A DNA stretch of 26,113 nucleotides, from contig DASTYE010000152.1 of NCBI GenBank assembly GCA_035765135.1, positions 1 to 26,113 on the forward strand, written 5' to 3'. The position numbers were made by a program, and so were the translations under genes. How positions within the stretch are numbered: the stretch's first letter is position 1; the number at the start of each line of letters is the position of its first letter. This DNA is from JAICNG01 sp035765135 (GTDB lineage: Bacteria > Gemmatimonadota > Gemmatimonadetes > Gemmatimonadales > Gemmatimonadaceae). Below, in pieces: positions 1 through 7,550 of the stretch. The notes under the pieces were generated by a model, which was given only the letters and a program-made list of their open reading frames with translations, searched no databases and was not told the DNA's origin.

Positions 1-486
1 CGGGATGGCGTTCGTGGCGATGCGCCGTTCAACGGACCGGTTGTCCCACTGGTCAACTGTCACCTGATCGACGCGCTCGCCCGCGCCGCGCGCGCGTACG
101 CGCCGCACCTGCGACCGCACGTCACCCATCTCGTGCGGCGCACGATCCGCATGTTCTTCGACGGCGCCGACCCCGTGCGAATCGGGGCGTACGAATACTA
201 TGATCCGCTCGAGGGACGCGCCTCGGTGTACCGGCCGGCGAGCGACAGCACGCATTCCTGGGTGCTCGATGCCATCGTCCAGTACGTGGCCGGCGTTCGT
301 CCCCACGAAGGCGGCCTAACGATTGACCCCATGCCCTTCGGCATGGAGCTGGTCGACCTCAGCGGGCTGCGTGTGCGCGGTCGGACGGTCGACGTCCGCA
401 TCGAGGGCGAGCGTGTGACGGTCGTGATCGATGGCGCGCCGCGAGAGGGCCGCCTGGGGACGCCGATGGAGATCAGCCCCAGGTAG
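1..486 (+). CDS. C-terminal part of a glycoside hydrolase (MGH1/GH63-like (alpha/alpha)6 barrel), 5' end outside window
   Basis: The reading frame is open from base 1 to the TAG at 484-486, giving the last 161 residues of a longer protein. Near the visible start is GPVVPLVNCHLIDAL, and further on EYYDPLEG, DSTHSWVLDAIV and GLTIDPMPFGME. This order (aromatic/Asn-rich helix, Glu-Tyr-Tyr-Asp, His-Ser-Trp, then a beta-rich end) resembles the C-terminal half of MGH1-like and trehalase/GH63-type glycosidases, which hydrolyse alpha-glucosyl or mannosyl linkages. The substrate cannot be told from this fragment. The last codons lie in the hairpin shared with the convergent hsp20 gene. Family assignment is from remembered motif style, so the class is fairly likely but the exact family is uncertain. 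Confidence 0.6.
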   Translation, partial: RDGVRGDAPFNGPVVPLVNCHLIDALARAARAYAPHLRPHVTHLVRRTIRMFFDGADPVRIGAYEYYDPLEGRASVYRPASDSTHSWVLDAIVQYVAGVRPHEGGLTIDPMPFGMELVDLSGLRVRGRTVDVRIEGERVTVVIDGAPREGRLGTPMEISPR

Positions 487-539
487 TCGAGGTCGACCTC
501 GACGACCTCGACTACCTCGGAGCTACCTCGACGACCTCG
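481..539. repeat. Hairpin plus direct repeats at a convergent gene junction
   Basis: Positions 481-495 and 503-517 are perfect reverse complements (15-bp stem, 7-nt loop). The sequence ACCTCGACGACCTCG occurs twice, at 496-510 and 525-539. The structure covers the stop codons of both the glycoside hydrolase (484-486) and hsp20 (523-525). There is no T-run on either side, so it is not a classical intrinsic terminator, but a bidirectional transcript-end hairpin is a reasonable inference. The tract is built from GACCTCGAC/TACCTCGAC units. Confidence 0.6.
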
Positions 540-1086
540 GACTCTCTGCGACCATCCGCTCGCGCCCGCCTTCCTTCTTTTCCTTTTCGGAACCACCCTC
601 GCGGCGCGCGCCGCGGTCGTCGCGTCCGCCAGCCGCGACCGTCCGCACACGTTCGCCGCCACCGATCTGAATGCGCCGGGGCTGAGGCAGCGCCGCCTTG
701 GGAATCCGGACGTGAAGCACGCCGTTCTCGAAGTCGGCGTTGATCTGCTTCTCATCGACGCCCGCCGGGAGCTGGAAAGAGCGGAAGAACGAGCCGTAGC
801 TTCGCTCGACCAGATGGTACCGCCCCTCCTCGCCCTCTTCCTTGCGCTCCGCCGACTTCTGGCCGCGGATCGATAGCGTGCCGTTCTCGACCTCGATCTC
901 GACATCCTCCTGTCGAATGCCCGGCAGCTCGACGTCGAGGCGCAGCTCCTTCGCCGTTTCATGGACGTCCACGGCGGGCATCCAGCTCGCGGCGTTCCCG
1001 CGGCCGGTGAAGGCGTCGTCGAAGAGGCGGTCGATCTCCCTCCGCAGACCAAACACCGGGCTCAAGCCGAAAGACCGTTCCAACAT
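523..1086 (-). CDS. Small heat shock protein, Hsp20/alpha-crystallin family
   Basis: ATP-independent holdase chaperone that binds unfolding cytoplasmic proteins. The 187-aa protein starts MLERSFGL; a strong ribosome site just upstream makes this start better than an in-frame ATG 17 codons earlier. The alpha-crystallin domain runs from about residue 36 to 130, with the signatures DVELPGIRQEDVEIEVENG and FENGVLHVRIPK. The C-terminal IXI motif (RRIQIGG) docks neighbouring subunits in this family. Beyond it is an unusual tail of about 45 residues that is very rich in Arg, Glu, Lys and Gly, longer than is typical for bacterial Hsp20. The gene is divergent from the histidine kinase at 1313. I found no convincing sigma-32 promoter or CIRCE repeat. 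Confidence 0.93.
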   Translation of the reverse strand: MLERSFGLSPVFGLRREIDRLFDDAFTGRGNAASWMPAVDVHETAKELRLDVELPGIRQEDVEIEVENGTLSIRGQKSAERKEEGEEGRYHLVERSYGSFFRSFQLPAGVDEKQINADFENGVLHVRIPKAALPQPRRIQIGGGERVRTVAAGGRDDRGARREGGSEKEKKEGGRERMVAESPRSSR

Positions 1087-1091
1087 GATCT

Positions 1092-1098
1092 CCTCCTT
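1092..1098 (-). promoter_or_regulatory. Strong Shine-Dalgarno site for hsp20
   Basis: On the minus strand the sequence AAGGAGG lies 5 nt before the ATG at 1086. It is one of the strongest ribosome sites in the window and decides the start of the small heat shock protein. Confidence 0.8.
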
Positions 1099-1312
1099 CC
1101 AACGGTTGCCTTGGTCATTTCCGTCCGGGCAGGCCATCAGCGGCCGCCCGTGCGGTCAACTTGCCGGAAAAAGCCTGCCACGGCGCCCATAACCCGTTGA
1201 AAGATTTCGCAATTGCCACCGTGAAAACGTGACCTTCTCGGGTGGCTATCGGTCATATTGTCCGGGGGGTGTGAACGCCCTCTAACAGCCGGTTCTCCAT
1301 CGCTGAGGCTCC

Positions 1313-2884
1313 TTGGCCCCCGTTGCGCGCCTGACACCCACCAGTCTCCAGCCGGTCTCGCCTGCGCTGGCTCTCATTTCGGACGTCGCCGCGCATCTCG
1401 CCGCCGGCGGGCCGATCGACGATGCCCTGCACAAGGTCCTCGAGCTGCTGCGCCGCGCGCTCACGGCCAGCGACGTGGCCGTCTGGACCTTCGCGCCGGC
1501 CGGGCTCACGCGAACCTGGGGCGTCGGCCACGCCGGCACGACCGACACGGAAATCGTCGCGCTTCTCGAAGCCGGCGAGCTGGCGAACGATCGGATCGTG
1601 CTCGCTCGGATGATCGCGGGGGAGCGGCATCTTGGCGTTCTGGTTCTCCAGGTGGATCGCTCGCTGGATTCCGAGGAGCGCATCGTCCTCGCGACCATCG
1701 CCGATCTCCTCGCTCCCGCGATCGCGAATGCTGAGCACGCGCAGCAGATGGCGATCGAGGTGCGGCTTCGCACGCAGCAGATCGAGGAGCAGCGCCGCTT
1801 CACCGAGAAGATCATCGACTCGCTTCCCGTCGGCCTGTACGTGATCGACCGCGAATACCGCATTCATGCGTGGAATCGCAAGCGTGAAACGGGTATCCAG
1901 GGCGTGTCACGCGAGGAGGCGATCGGGCGAACGATCTTCGAGATCCTGCACCGCCAGCCCGCCGAGCTGCTCCGCGGCGAGTTCGACGAGGTGTTCGCCA
2001 CCGGCAAGATCGCGACGTTCCACATGGAATCGAGCGCGACGGGCGACCTTCGCACCTTCCGTATCTCCAAGATTCCGATGCGGGTCGATGACCTGAACGT
2101 CACACATGTCATCACCATCGGCGAAGACATGACCGACTGGCGACAGGCGCAGGATCGCATCGCCCAGGCCGAAAAGCTGGCCGCGATCGGTCAGCTCGCC
2201 GCCGGGGTCATGCACGAGATCAACAATCCTCTCGCGACGATCGGCGCTTGTGCCGAGAGCATGTCGCTGCGCCTCGAGCAGCATAGGGGCGACGGCAGTC
2301 CCCGGCAGGGCTTCGATGACTACTTGCGCATCATCGACACCGAGGTTCACCGGTGCAAGCGGATCATCGACGGCCTGCTCGATTTCAGCCGGCCGAAGGC
2401 GGCCACGAAAGGCCCGGTCGATGTGAACACCGTGCTCGAGGAGACGCTGTTTCTTCTCAAGCACCACGAGCGGTTCAAGCGCATGAGCGTCGTTCGTGAG
2501 CTCGATCGTGAAACGACACCGGTCGCCCACGGAAATGCCGAGCAGCTCATTCAGGTCTTCATGGCGCTGCTGCTCAACGCGATGGACGCGATGAACGGCC
2601 GCGGCGCCATCCTCGTGCGCACGCGTCGAGGGCGGCCGTCGGAGGAGCCCGTCGTCATCGAGATCTCCGACGAGGGCCACGGTATTCCGCGCGCGGAGCT
2701 GCCGAAAATCTTCGAGCCGTTCTACACGTCGAAACCGCCTGGCCGTGGCACCGGCCTCGGCCTGTCGATCTGCTATTCGATCATCGCCGACCATGGGGGA
2801 CGCATCGAGGTGGACAGTCATCTGGCGAAGGGAACGACGTTTCGCGTGCTGCTCCCCGCGGGCGCATCGGAGGGAGCGTCATGA
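1313..2884 (+). CDS. Soluble sensor histidine kinase, GAF-like + PAS, NtrB-like
   Basis: Autophosphorylating sensor kinase, 523 aa, with no membrane segment, so it senses in the cytoplasm. The start must be the TTG at 1313: in-frame stops lie at 1283 and 1304, and GAGG precedes the TTG by 4 nt. Domains in order: a GAF-like region (about 18-145), a short coiled coil (145-165), a PAS domain (about 165-275), HisKA with phospho-acceptor His301 in GVMHEINNPLATIG, and HATPase_c with LLNAMDAM (420-427), DEGHGIP (453-459) and GRGTGLGLS (477-485). The AAIGQLAAGVMHEINNPL style is typical of kinases paired with NtrC-type regulators. Its stop overlaps the next gene's ATG (ATGA), so the pair is translationally coupled. 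The signal is unknown. Confidence 0.92.
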   Translation: MAPVARLTPTSLQPVSPALALISDVAAHLAAGGPIDDALHKVLELLRRALTASDVAVWTFAPAGLTRTWGVGHAGTTDTEIVALLEAGELANDRIVLARMIAGERHLGVLVLQVDRSLDSEERIVLATIADLLAPAIANAEHAQQMAIEVRLRTQQIEEQRRFTEKIIDSLPVGLYVIDREYRIHAWNRKRETGIQGVSREEAIGRTIFEILHRQPAELLRGEFDEVFATGKIATFHMESSATGDLRTFRISKIPMRVDDLNVTHVITIGEDMTDWRQAQDRIAQAEKLAAIGQLAAGVMHEINNPLATIGACAESMSLRLEQHRGDGSPRQGFDDYLRIIDTEVHRCKRIIDGLLDFSRPKAATKGPVDVNTVLEETLFLLKHHERFKRMSVVRELDRETTPVAHGNAEQLIQVFMALLLNAMDAMNGRGAILVRTRRGRPSEEPVVIEISDEGHGIPRAELPKIFEPFYTSKPPGRGTGLGLSICYSIIADHGGRIEVDSHLAKGTTFRVLLPAGASEGAS

Positions 2885-4245
2885 GAGACGAATCGCGGAT
2901 TCGCGTCCTCATCGCCGAGGACGAAGCACACCTGGGGACGCTCCTCGAGAACTATCTGACGGGGCGGGGATTCCAGGTGACATCGCGACGCGACGGCCGA
3001 TCGGCGCTCGAGGCGATGAAGGCCGAGGCGTACGATGTGGCGCTGCTCGACATCGTGATGCCCGAGCTCGATGGACTCGAGGTACTGCGCCAGGTGCGCG
3101 AGGAGCCATCACCGCCGGAAGTCATCATCATCACCGGCAACGGGACGATCGAGACGGCGATCAGCGCGATGAAGCTCGGCGCCTACGACTATCTGTCGAA
3201 GCCGTACCGCATGGCCGAGATCGACGTGCTCGTGAGGCGCGCCTGGGAGAAACGCCAGCTCGCGCGCGAGAACGTGCTCTTGCAGAAGCGTCTCTCGCGA
3301 ATCGACGGTGTGCCGGAGATCATCACACAGTACGCGCCGATGCAGGCAGTGCTCGCGCTCGTCGAGCGTGTCGCCAAGAGTGATTCCACCGTCCTCATCT
3401 CCGGCGAGTCGGGCACGGGGAAGGAGCTGGTGGCCCGTGCGCTTCACCGGCTTTCGTACCGTGCGAACGGCCCGCTGGTCGACATCAACTGCGCGGCGAT
3501 CGCCGAGAACCTGCTCGAGAGCGAGCTGTTCGGTCACGAGAAGGGCGCCTTCACCGGTGCGCTCTCGCGGAAGCTCGGCCTGTTCGAGCTCGCTGCCGGC
3601 GGAACGATCTTCATGGACGAGATCGGCGAGCTCGATCCGCGGTTGCAGGGAAAGCTGCTGCGCGCGCTCGAGCTCGGCACGTTCTTCCGCGTCGGCGGGA
3701 CGCAGAAGGTGCAGACCGATCTGCGCATCATTGCCGCGACGAACCAGGATCTTCAGGCCAAGGTGCAAGACGGGGGCTTTCGCGGCGATCTCTATTATCG
3801 CATCAACACCATCAGCATCACGCTCCCGCCGCTCCGCGAGCGCGCGGTGGACATCCCCATGCTCGCCGACCATTTCCTGAAGGCCTACGGCGGGTCGACG
3901 CCGCCTCGCTTGAGCGACGATGCGATGGCGGCGCTTCAGGCGTACGCGTGGCCCGGCAACATTCGCGAGCTCCGCAACGTGATCGAGCGGGCCGTTCTGC
4001 TCGCGACCGGCGGAACGATTCGCGCGTCGGATCTCCCCGTGCTCAACGGTCCGTCGAATGGTGCGGACACGAAGCGCGTCGCGCCCGATGGACGGCCGCT
4101 CTCGCTCGCGGATCTCGAGCGCGATCACATCGCGATGGTGCTGCGCCAGACGAGCTGGCATCAGGGGCGGGCGGCCGATGTGCTCGGGATCTCGCCGAAA
4201 ACGCTGTATCGGAAAATTCGGGAGTACGGGTTCAAGCGCGCGTAG
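2881..4245 (+). CDS. Sigma-54-dependent response regulator, NtrC family
   Basis: 454 aa. The receiver domain (about 6-120) has acidic residues Glu13 and Asp14, phospho-acceptor Asp57 and Lys107. The AAA+ domain (about 145-385) has Walker A GESGTGKE (175-182), the sigma-54 contact loop GAFTGA (222-227) and Walker B GTIFMDEIGEL (241-251). A Fis-type helix-turn-helix closes the protein (about 410-452, ending in GISPKTLYRKIREYGF). All three activities look intact, so this should be a phosphorylation-controlled activator of RNA polymerase with sigma-54. It overlaps its partner kinase by 4 nt. I saw no clear -24/-12 sigma-54 promoter near it, so its targets are probably elsewhere. Confidence 0.94.
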   Translation: MRDESRIRVLIAEDEAHLGTLLENYLTGRGFQVTSRRDGRSALEAMKAEAYDVALLDIVMPELDGLEVLRQVREEPSPPEVIIITGNGTIETAISAMKLGAYDYLSKPYRMAEIDVLVRRAWEKRQLARENVLLQKRLSRIDGVPEIITQYAPMQAVLALVERVAKSDSTVLISGESGTGKELVARALHRLSYRANGPLVDINCAAIAENLLESELFGHEKGAFTGALSRKLGLFELAAGGTIFMDEIGELDPRLQGKLLRALELGTFFRVGGTQKVQTDLRIIAATNQDLQAKVQDGGFRGDLYYRINTISITLPPLRERAVDIPMLADHFLKAYGGSTPPRLSDDAMAALQAYAWPGNIRELRNVIERAVLLATGGTIRASDLPVLNGPSNGADTKRVAPDGRPLSLADLERDHIAMVLRQTSWHQGRAADVLGISPKTLYRKIREYGFKRA

Positions 4246-4260
4246 CGCGCTACGCGCGCT
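4235..4260. terminator. 26-bp perfect palindrome across the stop codon of the NtrC-type regulator
   Basis: The 13-bp half AGCGCGCGTAGCG is followed directly by its exact reverse complement, and the TAG stop (4243-4245) is inside it. It can form a very stable GC-rich hairpin at the mRNA end. There is no T-run, so a termination role is inferred. The long inverted repeat starts at the next base. Confidence 0.4.
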
Positions 4261-4406
4261 GGGCCAGGGGCCAAGGGCCAAGGGCCAAGGGTGTGGTATG
4301 CAAACGGCCGCGCACCGCGCGGCCGTTTGCTCATCTGATGATGCAGCTGCGGCGAAGCCGCGCCGCAATTCCACACCCCTGGCCCCTGGCCCTTGGCCCT
4401 TGGCCC
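4261..4406. repeat. Heptamer-armed inverted repeat, copy A
   Basis: The left arm 4261-4296 and right arm 4371-4406 (36 nt each) are reverse complements with only three mismatches. Each arm is tandem copies of a 7-bp unit, GGGCCAA or GGGCCAG, ending inward in GGGTGTGG. The 74-bp core contains a perfect 14-bp hairpin (4300-4313 with 4317-4330, 3-nt loop) and a smaller GCGGC-GAA-GCCGC hairpin (4349-4361). It fills nearly all the space between the two two-component systems. Copies with another heptamer but the same layout lie at 17321-17468 and 19161-19289. It resembles the short tandemly repeated heptamers known from cyanobacteria in kind, not in sequence. Confidence 0.8.
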
Positions 4407-4422
4407 GCTCCTGCCGTACGAT
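4393..4422 (+). promoter_or_regulatory. Possible promoter of the OmpR-type regulator, -35 inside the repeat arm
   Basis: TTGGCC (4393-4398), an 18-nt spacer, then TACGAT (4417-4422). Each box matches its sigma-70 consensus at four of six positions. Transcription would begin about 4429, which is the ATG itself, and there is no Shine-Dalgarno sequence before that ATG. Both facts fit a leaderless transcript. This is a weak prediction. Confidence 0.3.
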
Positions 4423-4428
4423 TACACC

Positions 4429-5097
4429 ATGAAAATCCTCGTCATCGAAGATGATCCCACCGTTGGCCAGTACGTAAAGCGCGGTCTCGAGGAGCAGCGG
4501 TGGGGTGTCGACCTCGTGACGAACGGCGAGGACGGCGAGCAGCGCGCATCCTCCGAAGCCTACGACCTGATCGTGCTCGATATGCGCCTTCCGGGACGAT
4601 CAGGGATGGAAGTGCTCGAGCGACTCCGCGCGCGCGGCTTCGAGCGCCCGGTGCTCGTGCTCACCGCGCAGGACGCGATCGATGCCAAGGTCTCCGCCCT
4701 GCGGGCCGGCGCTGACGATTACGTGACCAAGCCGTTCGCGTTCGAGGAGCTGCTCGCGCGTGTCGAGGCGCTCTCCCGCCGACCTCGCGCTCTCGCGTCG
4801 ACGGTGCTGCGCGTGGCCGATCTCGAGTTGGACAAGGGAACGCGGCGAGTCACGCGCGGCGGTCAGGAGATCGAGCTCACTCCGAAGGAATACGCGGTGC
4901 TGGAGTACCTCATGCGCCACGCCGGCCGCGTCATGAGCCGCACGTTGATCACCGAGTACGCATGGGGGTATCACTTCGATCCAGGGACCAACATCGTGGA
5001 CGTCGTGATCAACCACCTGCGCAAGAAGATCGACTCGAACCGCGACGTGAAGCTCATCCACACCGTGCGCGGCGTGGGGTACGTGGTACGCGCATGA
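4429..5097 (+). CDS. OmpR/PhoB-family response regulator
   Basis: 222 aa from the ATG of MKILVIEDDP; upstream in-frame codons fall in the repeat arm and are not part of the fold. The receiver domain (1-115) has Asp8/Asp9, phospho-acceptor Asp51, Thr79 and Lys101 (DDYVTKPF). The winged-helix DNA-binding domain (about 125-222) contains ELTPKEYAVLEYLMRH and ends HTVRGVGYVV, the usual OmpR-type wing. No ribosome site is visible before the ATG. It is followed 22 bp later by its likely partner kinase. The length is normal for the family; the regulon is unknown. Confidence 0.93.
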   Translation: MKILVIEDDPTVGQYVKRGLEEQRWGVDLVTNGEDGEQRASSEAYDLIVLDMRLPGRSGMEVLERLRARGFERPVLVLTAQDAIDAKVSALRAGADDYVTKPFAFEELLARVEALSRRPRALASTVLRVADLELDKGTRRVTRGGQEIELTPKEYAVLEYLMRHAGRVMSRTLITEYAWGYHFDPGTNIVDVVINHLRKKIDSNRDVKLIHTVRGVGYVVRA

Positions 5098-5123
5098 CGA
5101 CGCTCGGCCGGCGTCGGCGATGA
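5094..5123 (+). other. Possible 9-codon bridging ORF between regulator and kinase
   Basis: An ATG at 5094 overlaps the regulator's TGA (ATGA), reads MTTLGRRRR and stops at a TGA (5121-5123) that overlaps the kinase ATG at 5120, again as ATGA. It links the two genes by two stop/start overlaps and could carry ribosomes across the 22-bp gap, since the kinase lacks a clear ribosome site. It may be chance in GC-rich DNA. Confidence 0.2.
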
Positions 5124-6652
5124 GTACGCTGCGATCGCGCCTCACCGCGATCTACGCGACCGCGCTCATCGCGACGCTCCTCGTTTTCGCGGTCGCGTTG
5201 TGGGCGGCGCGCCGCGCGGCCTCGCTGCAAGAGCTTCAGCGGTACGTCTTCACCGAGGCGAACCTGGCGCTGAACCTCGTGCGGAACGCCGAGCTCGCCG
5301 GTGAGCCCGTGACGGAGATGCGTGACACGCTCGTCGGGCCGGCGATCACGCCGCAGCTCCGCACGTTGCTCGAGGGCATTCCCGATTACGTGCTCGTGCT
5401 CGACGCCAACGGGCGCAGCCTCTACGTCTCGTTCGCGGCGCGCCAGCTCAATCCCGACGAGCTCGCCCTGCTTCAGCAGTACGCGATCAATGCGCCCACG
5501 AGTGGACCGCTCGCGGCTATCGTGCCCTTCGGCGGCGAGCGGCTGCTGATGGTGGCGCGGGCGCCATCGTCAACCGAGTCGGCCATCTCGCGCGTGGTCG
5601 TCGCGTCGTCCACGCAATCCGCGGAGCTCGCCGTCGGGGAGCTCGTCGGCACGATGCTCGTCATTGCTCCGCTGCTCCTGCTCATCTCCATCGGCGGAGC
5701 GTACGTCATCGCCGGCCGCGCCCTCAGACCGATCGACGGGATCATCAACGAGGTGCAGGCGATCACCGACGGACGCAGCCTGCACCGTCGCCTCCCTTCG
5801 GCGGGTGTGGGCGACGAGCTCGAGCGTCTCGCGACGACGCTCAACGAGATGATGGAGCGCCTCGAGCGATCCTTCGCGGGGCTTCGCCGCTTCACCGCCG
5901 ACGCGAGCCACGAGCTCAAGACGCCACTCGCGGTGCTTCGCGCGGACGTCGAGCGCGCCATGTCGCCCAGCACGACGCCCGCTGAACGGCTCGTCGCGCT
6001 CGAGGAGGCGCTGCACGAGACGACGCGCATGGCGGATCTCGTCGAATCACTGCTGACGCTCGCGCGCGCCGATGAGCGACGCTTCGATCTGCACCTCGAG
6101 CCAGTGCAGATTGACGCACTCGTCCGCGAAGTGTACGAAACCGCCGTCATCCTCGGCGAAGCGGGTGGGATCACCGTTTCGATGCCCGCCGTCGAGCCGG
6201 CGACGGTCGCGGGCGATCCGACGCGACTGCGGCAGCTCTTCCTGAATCTCATCACCAACGCCATCAAGTACACACCGCGCGGCGGGAGCGTGGAGCTCGC
6301 GCTCGAGACCTCGGGGAAGACGGTGGCGTTCTCCGTCCGCGACACCGGCGTCGGCATCTCGGCCGCCGACCTCCCGCACATTTTCGAGCGGTTCTGGCGA
6401 GCGGACCGGGCGCGCTCCCGGCCGTTGGCCACGGGGGATGGGTCTGGAGTGTCGGAGCGGGGCGGCTTTGGGCTGGGGCTCGCGATCGGGCAGTGGATCG
6501 CGCAGGCGCACGGCGGCGCGATCTCGGTTCGATCGCGCGTCGGGCGCGGGAGCACCTTTACCGTCACGCTCCCATTATCCGACGAGCCGCCGCGGGGAGA
6601 GGCCGGCACCCCCGGAACCGACCACTTCGAGGAGCCGGCGCGAAGCGCATAA
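5120..6652 (+). CDS. Membrane sensor histidine kinase, HAMP-HisKA-HATPase, partner of the OmpR-type regulator
   Basis: 510 aa. The first membrane segment is at about residues 10-30 and the second at about 173-198, enclosing a periplasmic sensor region of about 140 residues without a recognised fold. HAMP follows (about 198-252), then HisKA with His264 in DASHELKTPLAVLRADVE. HATPase_c has NLITNAIKY (376-384), DTGVGI (408-413), IFERFWRAD and GGFGLGLAI. The catalytic residues are complete. Gene order and HisKA type match the EnvZ/CusS-like class that pairs with OmpR-type regulators. The linker LATGDGSGVSERG before the last G-box is a little longer than usual. The stimulus is unknown. Confidence 0.92.
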   Translation: MSTLRSRLTAIYATALIATLLVFAVALWAARRAASLQELQRYVFTEANLALNLVRNAELAGEPVTEMRDTLVGPAITPQLRTLLEGIPDYVLVLDANGRSLYVSFAARQLNPDELALLQQYAINAPTSGPLAAIVPFGGERLLMVARAPSSTESAISRVVVASSTQSAELAVGELVGTMLVIAPLLLLISIGGAYVIAGRALRPIDGIINEVQAITDGRSLHRRLPSAGVGDELERLATTLNEMMERLERSFAGLRRFTADASHELKTPLAVLRADVERAMSPSTTPAERLVALEEALHETTRMADLVESLLTLARADERRFDLHLEPVQIDALVREVYETAVILGEAGGITVSMPAVEPATVAGDPTRLRQLFLNLITNAIKYTPRGGSVELALETSGKTVAFSVRDTGVGISAADLPHIFERFWRADRARSRPLATGDGSGVSERGGFGLGLAIGQWIAQAHGGAISVRSRVGRGSTFTVTLPLSDEPPRGEAGTPGTDHFEEPARSA

Positions 6653-6813
6653 GTATGCATGCGCATACAGCGGCAGGCGTTACGCCAAAATAACCCCTCC
6701 TTCATGAATTCTTAATGTTTGCATCGTTCCTGTCGTAATCCTCCGCTGGTAGCATTACACCCGCACAGCATTTGCGTTGAGCCACGCTCACCCACACTAC
6801 GGGCCAGGTTGGC

Positions 6814-7521
6814 ATGTTCAACGAGCTGATCGAGTCGAAGCCCAAGAAGCAGCGCAGCACAGGCGGGACGATCTTCAGCGTCGTCATGCACGCGGTCCTC
6901 GGCGGCCTCCTGATTTACGCGACGGCGAATGCCGGCCAGGAGCTGACGAAGGAGAAGGTCGAAGAGGTCAAGTTCGTCGAGGTACCGAAGGACGAACCAC
7001 CTCCGCCGGAGAAGGCGCCGCCGCCGCCCGAGATCGTCGCTGCGCCGCCTCCACCCAAGGGATTCCAGGTGCTCACCGCGCCGATCGAGATTCCCGACAA
7101 GATTCCCGACGTCGACCTCACGAAAGCCGTCACCAACGAGGATGACTTCACGGGGAAAGGCGTTCAGGGCGGTGTTGGCCGTGGCGTCGAAGGTGGCACG
7201 GGTCCGGTCAATCCCGACCAGGCGTACTTCGAGTTCCAGGTGGAGAAGCCCGCGCTCTCCGTCCCTGGCAACCCGACGCCGCGCTATCCCGACGTGCTCC
7301 GCGAGAGCAACGTCGAGGGCGAGGTGCTCGCGCAGTTCGTCGTCGACACCAGCGGTCGCGCCGACATGAAGACCTTCAAGGTGCTCAAGTCGTCGCATGA
7401 CCTCTTCACCGCGTCCGTCCGCAACGTTCTGCCGTCGATGAAGTTCTACGCGGCCGAGGTCGGCGGGCGAAAGGTGAAGCAGCTCGTGCAGCTGCCATTC
7501 GCGTTCAAGCTGAACAAATAA
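6814..7521 (+). CDS. tonB: Energy transducer TonB
   Basis: 235 aa. It couples the ExbB/ExbD ion motor of the inner membrane to outer-membrane TonB-dependent receptors. One membrane anchor lies at residues 19-40 and carries Ser22 and His26 with the S-x3-H spacing found in E. coli TonB. A Pro/Glu/Lys-rich periplasmic spacer (about 55-83) follows. The TonB C-terminal domain (about 155-235) contains TPRYPDVLRESNVEGEVLAQ, the segment that contacts TonB boxes. It leads a run with exbB and two exbD genes, 29 bp before exbB. No strong promoter was recognisable in the 161 bp upstream. The family is clear; which receptors it serves is not. Confidence 0.92.
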   Translation: MFNELIESKPKKQRSTGGTIFSVVMHAVLGGLLIYATANAGQELTKEKVEEVKFVEVPKDEPPPPEKAPPPPEIVAAPPPPKGFQVLTAPIEIPDKIPDVDLTKAVTNEDDFTGKGVQGGVGRGVEGGTGPVNPDQAYFEFQVEKPALSVPGNPTPRYPDVLRESNVEGEVLAQFVVDTSGRADMKTFKVLKSSHDLFTASVRNVLPSMKFYAAEVGGRKVKQLVQLPFAFKLNK

Positions 7522-7550
7522 CTCCCCCCACCCTACTGGAGTTCTGACAT

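Noticed and set aside
198..1052. Long minus-strand frame of 284 codons through the glycoside hydrolase end and hsp20
   Set aside because: Arg/Ser-rich composition with no domain pattern; it is a frame shadow of the Hsp20 gene, which has clear motifs and a ribosome site.
1154..1260. Heat-shock (sigma-32) promoter or CIRCE operator before hsp20
   Set aside because: A TTGACC is present on the minus strand but no matching -10 at a suitable distance, and no CIRCE-type inverted repeat.
3109..4374. Minus-strand frame of 421 codons opposite the NtrC-type regulator
   Set aside because: Antisense shadow of an intact, motif-complete gene; it also starts inside the repeat element.
6654..6667. TATGC-N4-GCATA hairpin just after the membrane kinase stop
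   Set aside because: Only five base pairs, AT/GC mixed, no T-run; too weak to call a terminator.
6727..6755. TTCCTG, 17 nt, TAGCAT upstream of tonB as a promoter
   Set aside because: The -35 matches the consensus at only two positions, so spacing alone does not support it.
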